A stretch of DNA of 45,169 nucleotides from Zygnema circumcarinatum (Eukaryota; Streptophyta; Zygnematophyceae; Zygnematales; Zygnemataceae): positions 4,336,101-4,381,269 of the forward strand of contig CM074804.1 in NCBI GenBank assembly GCA_037447605.1, read 5' to 3'. Below, piece by piece: positions 21,697 to 32,211 of the stretch. Numbering within the stretch: the first letter of the stretch is position 1; each line of letters begins with the position of its first letter. A program made the translations under genes and the position numbers. The notes beneath the pieces were generated by a model. The model did not search any database, had not been told where the DNA came from, and worked only from the letters and a program-made list of their open reading frames with translations.

Positions 21697-22599
21697 CATA
21701 AGTATCTAATTAAATCAGCTGTAGTCTAAGTCGCCATCTTCTTTGTTTTAGGTGTTCTACTTTTTTGGCAGAGTAAAATTCCTGCCCGTCCTTCTCCGCA
21801 TTGGTAAAGGCGGATGTGTTACTTGCTGCCGTTGAATGCCTGAATTGGAAAAACAGCACCATGTCCTAAGAGGTAGCATGTGCACATCTTAGAGGTTTCG
21901 GACTTGATGTTTCGCAGTGGAAGCTGAGCGTGACAAGTCCGGACGAATACCTTGGGGAATGGAAGTTGTGGTTCGGCGGGGCTCGTCGCCATAGGATTTT
22001 CTCGAACTTTGCAATTGCAGGAGTAGAGTCGAAACCTGGATTGATGGGAATCAGAGTTGCCTTCCACACTGACGAACTTTTTTCCAGTCTTAGACCCTCC
22101 TATTCCGAGTTGTTCCCCCTACGCTATGCCATTTGTTGCTTGCGATTTGCGCTTTCGGTGAAGTTGTAGCTGTTTAAGTCATCCCTTGGAGAATTTAGGC
22201 ACAGACGTAGGAACAGGTGAGCAAGAGTTCAGTTAGGAGTGCGCAGGGGACGGGCGTGCGAAGGACAGGCACGTGGAACAGCAGTTCGACTTGGATGTCG
22301 GGAAAGAAAACTGGCTTTAGTACCAAAATTCATTATAAAGTTCTGACGCAAGCTGGCGCAGAATATAGACTTTCAAATGTTTCAATTCCAGAAGTTCAGG
22401 ATGCGGTTTCCATCTGAATTTTTTATCTTTGAAATTTGTGTATGAGTCTAAATGGACAAGCGCAAAAAAACCAGGTTCAGCATTTTCCCAAACTCTGACT
22501 TCGGCTTTTAACATTTTCAATTTCGTTTTAATTTTTCCTTTTAAATTGCAGTATACGGGTGTGAAACATAGGCGGTATAGTTAGAGCTACCGTAGCTTG
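21697..22599. other. 3' flank of the GT23 gene; possible extra exon
   Basis: A TTTCGCAG acceptor ends at 21919. If the last GT23 exon instead used the donor ACA|GTAAAT near 21675, the reading frame could continue from 21920 through SPDEYLGEWKLWFGG. I cannot match this stretch to the family, so I kept the stop at 21696. The rest holds nothing recognisable. Confidence 0.35.
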
Positions 22600-23545
22600 T
22601 ACTTTAGGGGTGCAACTACCGGCAGCAATCTGCACATTGTGTATTGTGCAGTGGTTTTTCTACATTTGTGCCTTTTGTACTTCGCATTATGTATGCAAAA
22701 TATAATACACAATGCAGAGCGCATTCTCTACATTCTGCCCTGCGCATGCATTCTGCCCTGTTGTATTTTCAGTTTGCATTCAGCTGTAAAATGCAAAATA
22801 AAATGCAATGAGAAAAATGCAGAGTGCACGGTACATTCCCTACACGTGCATTGTGCATTTGCATTCAAGTGCGATGCAGGAGGCAAATCGAGAAACCCTA
22901 ATGACGAAGGGCTCCCAGCGGCAGGTGATGCGGCACAGAGCGACCGTACCGTACCGCGCCCGCGGGCGCGCGGCGGGTCGAAGCGGGGTCTGACCGCCTC
23001 TTCGCGCAACGGAAAGGCCCTTAATAAAAGAATAGCTCTTTCCTTTCGTCCTCAAGTCGTTTGTGCCCGGTTCCTCTTGGGTTTCCCTGTTTTTGTTCAT
23101 GTACCTTTGATGGCATCGCCATCCTCAATTCAATGCCAATTCACTCGTCTTTGCAAAATAATATGCAGAACCAACGTGAACTGGTCACTTGAAAACGAAA
23201 ATGTTGCTTCTAGGCCTCACAGCACGGCTCAAAAAACAGCCGCGAAGGTTGCCAATGTGGGGCACACCTCACCTCGCGATGGCCAGTCAGTCTCTAAGCA
23301 TGGCACAGTCGTTCCGTTCCGTTTCGTACTGCCGCGCGAAACAGCATCAAGAATTGGGCTGTGCGGTGTTGCTGCCCTGCCCCTGCTGCCGCCGTGGCCT
23401 CTAGGGTCTCCCGACTTGTATGTTGCATCATGCATTTTGTAATTTGCATACAGAATGCACAATACGTGGCACTTCCCAATGCACACCGTAAACAGTGCAC
23501 AGGCTGCTGCGCAGTGCAGTGCTGCCGGCTGCCGCTGCAGTCCTC
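22600..23545. repeat. ATGCA-rich inverted-repeat region, candidate non-autonomous element
   Basis: The left part (22610-22900) is dense in TGCATT, ATGCAA and TGCACA words. The right part (23400-23545) holds similar words in the opposite sense. The left GTGCATTGTGCATTTGCATT followed by AAACCCTAATGACG resembles the complement of the right part (ATTGTGCATTCTGTATGCAA followed by GAGACCCTAGAGG). Between them lies a family B copy. The match is imperfect and I found no target duplication, so the element is old or composite. Confidence 0.4.
23050..23148 (-). repeat. Dispersed repeat family B, copy 4 (reverse)
   Basis: On the minus strand it reads TTGGCATTGAATTGAGGATGG, GCGATGCCATCAAAGGTACATG, then ACAGGGAAACC. 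It sits inside the ATGCA-rich region at 22600-23545. Confidence 0.55.
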
Positions 23546-23559
23546 AAGCGCGAGCTGCA

Positions 23560-24603
23560 GTCCCGACAAGGCCCGTCCCCGCCTTCCCCCCCCCCTCCCC
23601 CGCCCTTTCCCCCCTCTGTTTGATTAGACGGTCGTCCCGCATGCGTACAGGTCGGTATACCCCCGTTCCTCGTTGTCTCTCTCTCTCTCTCCCCCCCCCC
23701 CTTCTCCTGTTCCTCCAGCCGCCGCCCGCCGCCGCCCTCTCCCTCGCCCGCCCGGCCTCAGCGCCGTACGGCGGCGTCCGCAGCTGCGCCACGTGGCAGT
23801 CGCAGTCGGCGCCCCCTGCGCATGCGCGTCCATCCGCGCGGGAGTTGCGGCGTGACGCGCGTGACGCTGGCCGCCGCGAGCGCGGGTTCGAGCCCTCGCC
23901 TGCGCGCACGTCCCGCGGCGCTGCGACGACGTGAGTCGCGTCACGCGCCCCCGCCCGCCCTCTCCGCAGGAAGGACAACGTGTTGTGCTCGGGACAAGGT
24001 TTTGCGAGACGCCACGTTGATGCCACGTGGACGCAAGCCGCGCGCAGCGCAGCCCCTCCCTCCAGCATTCTCCATCCGCTCTCCGTCCCCTCCAACGAGC
24101 TCGCACGTGCGGGCGGTGCAGTTCGCAAGTCGCCGTTGCAGGGTGTGCGCACTGTTGCGTTTCGCGTCCAAGGCAGGCGCCCGCCCGCCGTAACGTGCGG
24201 GGGGGCGGCGGGCGGCGACGTTTGGATCGGCGCGCCGCGCGGCCGAGTGGCCGTACGCGAATAACGACGCGCTGCCCCCGCCCGCACGGCCCGCGCGTGG
24301 CCGGCGGTTTGTCGTTACGCCAACGGGCCTACCGCCCACGTAGCCTGCCCGCTTTCGGCGTTACTATCTCATGGCGGCCAATCGGGAGGCGCCACGTCCA
24401 CCCCGCCCTCGCGCGCGCGGGGCCGCTATTTGGGCGCGCGGGAGGGCCCGTACTGCCCCCCGGCAGGCAGGCAGGCAGGCACTTAACGGCCGCGACCCCT
24501 CCCGGCCTCCACTCCTCCCTCCCTCCCTCCCTCACTCCCTCACTCCCTCACTCCCTCACTCCCTCACTCCCTCCCCTCCCTCCGCCCCCCTCCCCCGGGA
24601 AGC
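23560..24603 (+). promoter_or_regulatory. CpG island upstream of the PAN/apple-protein gene
   Basis: Very GC-rich and CpG-rich. It has pyrimidine runs (23570-23620 and 23675-23705), CCGTACGGCGGC near 23763 and CCAATCGGGAGGCGCCACG near 24378. Long open frames on both strands reflect composition. It is the obvious promoter and 5' UTR of the gene starting at 24604. Confidence 0.45.
24510..24590 (+). repeat. CTCC/ACTCCCTC microsatellite in the 5' UTR
   Basis: Tandem CTCC units pass into about five ACTCCCTC octamers (24532-24575) and end 14-28 bases before the ATG at 24604. The run is pyrimidine-only on the coding strand, like the intron tracts elsewhere. Confidence 0.8.
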
Positions 24604-25375
24604 ATGCAATCCATGGCGGCCGCCATCCTCCTCGCACTGCTGGCCCTCACGGCGCCGGCGCACTCCGCACGTGCAGCAGCCCAGAAGCTGTCAGCTCTGA
24701 GCACTGAAACCCTGAAAGCCCCGAGTTCATGCAGTGTGGAACTCGCCGGGTGGCAGAAGCATGAGAACGTGCTCCCTCGGGGGAGCTGGGAGGGGTTTTC
24801 CGCAGAGAGTGCCGCCGCCTGCGCGGCAGCGTGCAGCGCCAACTCCTACCGCTGTGCCGCGTTTGTGTGGAACGAGGCGGGCCGCCTCCCGCACTCAGAC
24901 AGCGCCACGTGTCAGTTCGTCACTGAACTCCGTGGCCTCTCCTCCAGCATGCCCGGAAGCGTCGATCTTTACACGCCCTGCTTCGGTATGCTTCATTTCC
25001 TTTCTTGTGCAATAAGAGGACCTGGGAGCCGTTATTAGAGAGTAGAAGTTGGGGTTTAGAATAGAAGAAATGATTTTTTCATTGGGCTACGTGGCAGGTG
25101 GGTGTGGCGCGGTGATACCCGGCTTTGAGAAGCATCGCAAAACCTTCCCCATGGGGACGTATCAGGAGGTCGCGATGGACAGCGCGGCTGCATGCACGGC
25201 TGCGTGCGCCGCCGGTTGGAAGACATGTGTGGCCGCAGTGTGGCAGGAAACAAAGGCCATGCCGGACGCCGTGGCGGGGAGTTGCTTCCATGTGGAGGAA
25301 CTGACGGGGTTCAACGAGTACATGCCGGAGGGCGTGGACCTTTACATGAGCTGCGTGGCGAGGAGCTACAGTTGA
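24604..25375 (+). CDS. Secreted protein with two tandem PAN/apple-like modules
   Basis: Two exons (24604-24985 and 25098-25375) give 219 residues. Residues 1-24 form a signal peptide (MAAAILLALLALTAPAHSA core), so the product should enter the secretory pathway. Two modules follow, about 43-127 and 128-217, each with six cysteines in the same order: an early Cys, then SAAAC-x3-C-x6-C, an x-C-x-(F/H)-V-x-E-L block, and VDLY-x2-C at the end. Paired segments are SAAACAAACSANSYRC and SAAACTAACAAGWKTC. The intron falls between the modules, consistent with exon duplication. Cys spacing and the aromatic FVW/AVW after the third cysteine fit PAN/apple-like folds, which bind proteins or carbohydrates. 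The ligand is unknown. No membrane segment or enzyme domain is present. Confidence 0.78.
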
Positions 25376-26570
25376 AACTTGAGCATGCGCGGAGATCAAC
25401 GGGTACGGGAAGGAGAAGGGAAATCAGTTTGTGGAATGTTCCAACGCTTGGATTGTTTGAGGTCGTGATATACTTTGTTTGTCCTCCTTTGGAATTGTTT
25501 GTGCTCACCAAGTGTTTGAACGCTTATAGAAGCATCAAGCGTGGGTTTTTCGCTTTGTTACGCGTATTATTCGTGAAAGTTCAAGAATTTCGTATCGTGC
25601 ATAGTCGGTAGATAGATGCACCTTAACAGCAAAAACTCACTGACGCACGGCACGTTCGCGCGTCCGCTTGACCTGGTCAGGTTAGTCACGCATCTAATCA
25701 GGGAAAACGAGTCATAGGCATTCCCCATTTTTTCACTATCTCATTCATTTATGCTTTTCCGTCGCACAGTGCTTCGATGCTGAACACGTGACTTCGTGGT
25801 TATCGTCCTGCAGATACTCTCGGACGACCTATTTCTGCTGGGAAAAATTCCACGCATCTCCGGAGTTCCGGGACACATCCAATAAGCAGCTGGACCTGTG
25901 CCCGCGCAGCGCTGTCGAGGAGATTCAGTTTCCGGCTTCTCCCTGAACTCCACCCCTTTTTTGTGGTTCTTCGTCCGCTCTCGTTTTGCCAGACCGTCAT
26001 TTTGGTCAATGTAGCCATGGGGCAGAGGCGTTGATGCTTTGCCTGGGGGTGGATGGCGGATTATGGAGAGAACGCCCCCCCTCTCTCTCTCCCTCCCTCC
26101 CTCTATCTCTCTCTCTCGTCCACGACCAAGTTATCCCTAAGTGTAATCTGTACGATAGGTTTCGCCCACTTCTGTGGAATTTTTCAATCAAGCTTCCTTG
26201 CTCGATGTAGAGTTGGTTAAATTGTTTGAGCTTGCCTTTAAAACGAGGCCTTCAAACAGAGCAAGAAAAGTTCGGATCATCAACTGTCATGTACCATGAT
26301 AATGTTTGTGTTGAATGATATTAAAATGAGAAGTAGAAGTTGGTGCCACTGTCATTATCGCTATCGCGCGTCGCTTGAGAAGTTAATCCAATCTGCTTGT
26401 TGCACGTGAAAATTTGATTATTTATATGTTCATATAGTGAAGCTTAATAGATGTTTGTTGATTTACCTCTCTCGTTTATCACTTCAAGCTCGATTTAACC
26501 TTCATTGCTATTTGCCAATTAACTATCGAAGACACACTCGAAATTGAGTGTTTTGGTCAGGCAAAGGAAG
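25376..26570. other. Intergenic, 3' side of the PAN/apple gene
   Basis: Moderately AT-rich with a CTCTCT/CCCTCC run at 26080-26118. No coding region or RNA gene is recognised. The AT-rich part at 26220-26560 is featureless to me. Confidence 0.45.
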
Positions 26571-26664
26571 TGGCATTGATCTCACGATGGTGATGATGCC
26601 ATCAAATGTACATGGACAAAATCATCATGGGGAACTACGAGGAACTGGTCGCGAAGGACCTACG
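26571..26664 (+). repeat. Dispersed repeat family B, copy 5
   Basis: Copy reading GGCATTGATCTCACGATGG, GATGCCATCAAATGTACATGG, CATCATGGGGAACTACGAGG and ACTGGTCGCGAAGGACCTACG. It forms the left end of the candidate element. Confidence 0.6.
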
Positions 26665-27090
26665 TTATGGTCCGTTTCCTTGTGCGTACAATGAAGCCAT
26701 CTCTGACGTTTTGCGTACGTCAGGAGGACGCAAGCGCATTCCCTTGGTCCAAACAAGCCAATGCGTGCACGTGCCCGCCTGCAGCGCACAGTTAGTTCGC
26801 GAGGCAAGTGGGCGGGCGGGCCCGAACCTGGCCCCGAAGCGCCATCCGGAGCGCGTCCGAGCCACCCGCACACGCCGCGCTTCACGGGCCAAATGTCGTT
26901 AGCGCCGCGCCTGTTTGGCGGTTGGAGGGGCAACGGTTTTACCGGCCGGTGGGCGGCGGCGGGCAACTGCCGGCCAGGCGGTTAACGCGTGGCCTGATGT
27001 CCGCCGGGCTTGCTGACGCTTACGATGATGCCATCCAGCACCCTGTGCTCTTTGCCGGGACGCCTGCAAGCTTGCCACCTGGCACAAAAG

Positions 27091-27157
27091 ACAGACAGGA
27101 CAGGACAGGACAGGCGACAGGACAGGACAGACAGGACAGACAGACAGGAGGACAGGA
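27091..27157 (+). repeat. ACAGG microsatellite
   Basis: Tandem ACAGG and ACAG units with a few interruptions (GCGACAGG, ACAGACAG). It lies within the candidate element at 26571-27685. Confidence 0.85.
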
Positions 27158-27605
27158 GTCCCGCGATGCCCGCGGGTCGTAGTTTTGTCATTACCAATGA
27201 CTTCAAGCACAGGCAAGGGTCGCCCTGGCGTCAGCGCACTGCAGCCAGCCGACGCAAGCACGCACGCACGCACGCAGCGAGGGCGGGAGTCGGGGCCGGC
27301 TCGAGCGATTCGGCGAGTGGCGCGCGGAATGCAAGGCTGCCGGCGGGTGGACGCCATGCCCTCGCCGTGCACCCATCAACGCGCGCCCCCCTCGGGCATG
27401 CTCGCGGCAAGCGTCGCCTGGCCCACAGCGCATGGACGTCGCTCGCAGCGCGCCGCGCTTCCATGCTCCTTCGGTCACAGTTGTTAAGGACCGTCTCGGC
27501 CGCCTCCAGCGCGTGTCCCACATTGGCGACCTTCGCAACCAGGCTTTAAAAGCCGTACTGATAGGCTTAGAACTAGACTTCCGCTTACAGTCTTTCATCC
27601 GTTCA

Positions 27606-27685
27606 CAGGTCATTTGCGAGCGGTTGACATTTGATTGCACAGTCTTTTTTCATGTTCATTTGATGGCGATACTGAAGAATAACCT
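27606..27685 (-). repeat. Dispersed repeat family B, copy 6 (reverse)
   Basis: Diverged copy: CATTTGCGAGCGGTT, then CATGTTCATTTGATGGCG. The first word matches CATTTGCGACCAGTT next to copy 1 (10281-10371), showing that both share the same outer end. Confidence 0.5.
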
Positions 27686-27689
27686 TCCG

Positions 27690-28814
27690 TAGAAGATAAA
27701 AGAATGCTAAGTCATTTCCCTATATGCTATACCAGCGGTTGCCCAGTCATCAAGAAATAAAAAAAGCTGACTTAAAAGTCCTCGTGATGGTCCAGCCATC
27801 TCAAAAAAAAACAATCTCCGCCGAAGTCCGATATGTTGAAAGCCGTACAACCGGACATGGAGCTGTACGGAAAATTTATACGGAAGTAATGTACGTGACT
27901 GTACAAACGGATTTACGCGTGTCAAGTGCTAGCAAAGAGTTGTGAATCCCTAGACCTTCGATCGTATGGATCATGTTGTTTTTGGCGGCTGGGTTTTAGG
28001 AAGGAATTGTGTAAGGTTACAGCATTCTGAGACTGTGACAGTGAGCCTCGAGGGACAAGCATAGGATGCTTCTGCTCCAGGTCTGGTTTGGATGAAGACC
28101 TTTTGGGATAAGTGTGTTGTGTATTGAGTGCTGATCTGAAGTGTTGCATGGTTGAACTTGACTACTATGTCTAAGAAAGGGAAGTCCTCCAAAGATGTAA
28201 ACAGAAGAAGCTGTGCAGGAAGCAGGACTCAGTCCACCACGCAACGCCCCAACACCCACACGAGAAAGTGCCAAATACTGTACAAAACAGTACAGTACAG
28301 TACTGTAGTTGCAAAACGAACAAAACTCGAACCCGACGGGTCGACCGCCCGAGGCCAAACGGCGCCCCGCCCGCCGTCCGCCGTACGCCGTCCGTCCTGG
28401 CCTTTCCCTGGCGCCGTCTCCTTCACGTCGGGCCAAAACGTTCCGCCGCCGACCACGTATTGTAACGGGCGGCGCGTCGTGCCTGTACGGCCTCGCGCGG
28501 GACAACAAAGAAAGAACGAACGAAACCACGCGCAAGTCTCGCGAGTCGCGACTAACTCCTCCGAGGAAACCACTTGAAACCACGAAAAGGGTGCGTCAGC
28601 CCTACTGCATCGGAGTTTAGGTCAAACCAACTGGTGACCCTCCGGTCAAAGCTCCTGCGAACTGTTTCCATGCTGCAGTTCCGCCTGCGGAACAGCCGAA
28701 ATCGGCACATGTGAAGGGCACTCGACTTGAGGGACGCGTCACGTCACGCGCGGCTCTCCTGCCCCCTCCGCACTCCCCGTCCCCCTCCCGCAGGAGGGGA
28801 AGCGCTCGGACGCC
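27690..28814 (+). other. Intergenic, upstream of the DUF3598-like gene
   Basis: It contains several GTACGG and GTACAG words (27840-27905, 28380, 28487), a palindromic GTACAGTAC cluster at 28276-28308 (AACAGTACAGTACAGTACTG), and a CpG-rich block at 28320-28520. ACGCGTCACGTCACGCGCG at 28734-28752 and a pyrimidine-rich stretch just before the ATG are probably core promoter and 5' UTR. No gene is supported. Confidence 0.4.
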
Positions 28815-31800
28815 ATGGCTGCTGTATCCTTCTCCCGCGCCCTCCCTCATCTCGCCTCCGCGCCTTCTTGCTCAACTTCCGCGTCCTACTCTATATCCCC
28901 TTTTCGAATAGAAAAACCACGTCCTTTCTACTCCGAAACCCTGAACCCTTGTACCTCGAATGAACCTTCATCCATAGCCAGGTTTAATCCCAGCAGAGGA
29001 AACTCGTGGTTCCCTAGCAGGAGGGTTGACAAACGGCGGAAAGTTGCAAGGGTTGCAGAAGCTTCTGGGAGGAGAGAGAAGAGAGAGGAAGAGAGAGATA
29101 GAGGGAGACGGAAAGCGAAAGGGAGTGATCCGAAGGCTTCTCCTGTGGAAAGAGAGAAGAAGGGAAGCCATGGCCCTAGCATGGAGAGTAAAGGAAGAGA
29201 TAGGAGTGACCACAGCCACGGCGGTAGCAGCAGTAGGAGGAAAGGGAAAGTGTTTTCGCGGCAAGGGAGAGTGTGGACCTCGGGAGCGATCGAGATAGAG
29301 GATGAGAAGGTGCTACAGGATGAGGTGGGTCAGAAGGAAAAAGGAGTGGGATAGAAAGAGCGAGAATGAATCAAAGACATCAGAACTTGCGCATTTCTTT
29401 TTGATAACTTTGTGCAATATCTAGGCGCTTTGCATGCGGAGACGCGAGAGAGCTTAAGGATTTCGTTTGAATTCATGGAGTAAGTAAGGCTTTTTGAGAA
29501 GGAGGCGTGTTTGAGTTTGGGCTTCCTGATATCTATCTTAGGTTTAGGGCAGAAGTTCCTGCATTTAGGTTTAAAATGTGCTTGAATTCAATCATTTCTT
29601 AACGGAGAGGATTAAGGAAAGAGCCTATACAATTCAAAACAGGAGAAGTTCGAAATTGCAAAAGTGATTCTGATTAAAATCTCAGCTTCAAACTATCACT
29701 GAATATCCTTTATAAAGAGGGTGAAATTACGATGAATACCAAGTGTTCGATTAATTAACCTTTTGTTTTTCCCTAAAAGTTTTGCATACAAACTTGTAAT
29801 AACTGTTTGGCATAATGGAAAGGAAAAAGGTATTAAAACAGAGAATATTGCTCTAGATCTGGAGAAATCCATTTCTAGATTGTTCACGATATGAGCAAAT
29901 TTATTAAATCATTATTAAACCAAATTATTGTGCTCTGCGGAAAAAGGGCGTTTAATACTTTTACTAACCCTTAGGCACCTTTGTATATGTTAAACTTCAA
30001 ACTTAAGAAACACCGACTGTGATTTGCCATCTACTTGTACGAGCTCCCTTCAAACCCATTTATATAGCACAGTTCTGCTTGCAAAACTCTCTCCGTTCCA
30101 AACTTACTTTTTGCGTATTCTTGTTGATGTTTACCGTTGCTCCTTTCAGATTCAGATTCTCCTTCTTTGTGCTTGACTGGTGTTAAGATTTCATTTGGGT
30201 TCTGGCTCTCGCATGCAGGAAATCATCACTAATCCCTTATGGACGACTTTCAGCAGCAGCACAGCCGGAGTGTGGAAGGGAGTGGCCGCCTCCTTTTCTC
30301 CCATCACAGGAGAGCTGGAGCCTATTGGATTAGGGTTGAAGGGAGAATATCTATATGATGCCAAGACTACATGCACGGTTACAGCTGAATTGAGTCGTGC
30401 ACATGCTACACAGCCGTTTCCGGTACTGAGACGGGTGCTTACATGGAGAGTAGGAAATTTAAACGGAGAGCAGGTGGAATCCGAAGGGGAAGGTTTCGAT
30501 AGTGCGGGAGTGGGAGCAGTTATGGAGCTCACAAGGGAGGATTTGGAGATGATGTATAGGAGGTCAGGCGGCACAGAGGAGGAGGAGACAGAGGAATCCA
30601 TAGAGGATGAGGAAGAATTAGGGGTTGGAGAAGAGGGAGAGGAAGAGATGGATTTTGTCGGTGCTGGGATGGATGAAGACAACGAGGAGGAACTGTTGGA
30701 AGAGGAAGGAGAGGAGTGGGAGGATGGAAATGGAGGGGAGAGAGAGCGCATGGAGCAGTCGAAGGGTCGAGATGTCACCAATCAGGCAGTACCTGCCAGA
30801 GAGATGGAGCCGCCTTTAGTGGAAGGAGGGGCAGTGGTGGCCCAAGTGGAGGAGAGCAGCTCAACCGGTGAGGCGACAGGTGGTGAGGAGGGAGAGGAGG
30901 AGGCTGTGGAGGAGGATGAGATGGGTTGGGAGGCCGGCCTCGTGTTCTTTGAGGTGCTCCACTATGCCTCAAATCGAGGGGGAGAGGTTGGAGTTCGTCA
31001 GTCTCGGGCACTGAAGTGTGGTTTAGGATTTAAGGGGGAAGTGTTTCCAGGTAGCGAAATTGTGAGGGGTTCACATCTCTCCTTTCAACAAACATGCATT
31101 TTGCAAAGGAAGCTGACTCGTTTGCTTCTAACTTTTTACTTCTATGTGTTTGCTGTTCCCTGCAGGATGGTTCGTATTCACGGGGACCTTTAGAGTTGCT
31201 GCCGGACAGAGGGAGGAATGAAGGCAGGTCTGAGCAGGAATATGTCGTACTGCCGACATTCCAATTTGAGCAGGTCAGCAGCTATTGGTCCTGACGTCGT
31301 TCTATGCCGAGCTTCTGTGCGGATCACTGTCAGTTTCCGTTATCTGAGCACATCTAGAAGAAGCCCCACAAAGCTCACAAAAATTAGGAATCTAGAAACC
31401 CCGCAAGCCCTAATAACGAGAAAAGTTGACTTTGCAGTGCGTGGTGAGAGGGGGCCACACGAGACTGAGGATGCAGCACACGATTGCTGTCCACCCTGAG
31501 GGAGAGGATATGGAGGTGCTGCGTGTGGCTGTGTATGAGGAGGAGTGGATGGGCCCAACCAACATGCGGGACATCAGGTGAGTCTTGTGTGTATGTGAAA
31601 CAGAGTGAGCGCGAGAGCGAGAGCGGAGAGAGAGGGAGAGTGCGAGGGAGTAGTGAAAGATGAGGTAATGCGACTTCTCATTTTCGTCTACTTTCCTCTC
31701 CCTGACACATCACGTGTGAGAGTGTGGCAGCGATTCTAGCGGTTCGAAACTGAAGCCGTTGTCTGAACGCCCTCGGATCCGACCCGAGTCTCTGAAAGGG

Positions 31801-32211
31801 CCATGGAAAGTCTTTGAAGTGCTGGGTACCATTCTGGAGGATGGGGGAAACCACGAGTCAGGGGCTCAGGGCTTAGGGGTTCAGGGCGCAGAGAAGAGTG
31901 AAGGCCGACCGACACTTGTACATTCGTGTCGGGAGACTTTGAGAGTCAATGGGGCACCCACTCCTGCTGCCCCGTATATGGACCAATCAGGGACCAGCAT
32001 TGAAGATGTGAGCCTCCTTTGGTTGCCAGATGGCATCACGTCAAAGCTCGATGTTGATGAGGAGGATGGGACGTTGACTGTGGGAGTAGGGTGGCTAGCG
32101 GAGGACGGAACAAGGCTGTACATGGAACGGGTGTACGACCCGAATGGTCGGTTGCTAGAAGTTTTGAGCGGCTCGGAGGTGAAGGGGGGATGGGTGGGAG
32201 GCCGCATGTGA
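28815..32211 (+). CDS. Plastid-targeted DUF3598-like conserved protein
   Basis: Five exons, 28815-29324, 30219-31061, 31166-31273, 31438-31577 and 31740-32211, join in phase to 690 residues. The first 60 or so residues are Ser/Pro-rich with few acids (MAAVSFSRALPHLASAP start), typical of a chloroplast transit peptide; a highly charged Arg/Lys/Glu linker follows. Conserved pieces are ITNPLWTTFSSSTAGVWKGV, FSPITGELEPIGLG, DGSYSRGPLEL, LRVAVYEEEWMGP and GPWKVFEVLGT. Their order matches plant chloroplast proteins I recall as DUF3598/lipocalin-like, found also in cyanobacteria; function unknown. Exon 2 carries an acidic insert (about 30580-30750, mostly Glu/Asp) that interrupts the domain. The exon 2 donor is uncertain: ATT|GTGAGG at 31061 keeps phase 0, as does GAA|GTGTTT slightly upstream. 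Gene structure is strong; the family name is moderate. Confidence 0.78.

Larger units (their letters stand above)
26571..27685. mobile_element. Candidate non-autonomous element bounded by inverted family B copies
   Basis: A forward family B copy (26571-26664) and a reverse copy (27606-27685) face each other about 1.1 kb apart: GCCATCAAATGTACATGG near the left end, CATGTTCATTTGATGGC near the right. The interior is GC-rich, with no transposase-like frame, and holds an ACAGG microsatellite (27091-27157). The interior block complementary to GCGAAGGT-x-GCCAATGTGGG at about 27510-27535 also appears near 23245 beside another family B copy, which supports a shared element. No target duplication was identified. 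Confidence 0.45.

Noticed and set aside
22597-23442. 281-residue open frame
   Set aside because: It spans repeat-derived ATGCA-rich sequence and a family B copy, and no domain is visible.
23824-23910. tRNA-like B box (GGTTCGAGCCC at 23885-23895)
   Set aside because: The T stem does not pair and no A box, anticodon arm or acceptor stem fits; it lies in a CpG-rich block where such words are likely.
23544-24287. 247-residue minus-strand frame in the CpG island
   Set aside because: Several overlapping frames on both strands are open here; the composition (Arg, Ala, Gly, Pro) is that of translated GC-rich DNA.
30191-30781. 196-residue minus-strand frame rich in Ser
   Set aside because: It is the antisense of the GAG-rich exon of the DUF3598-like gene.
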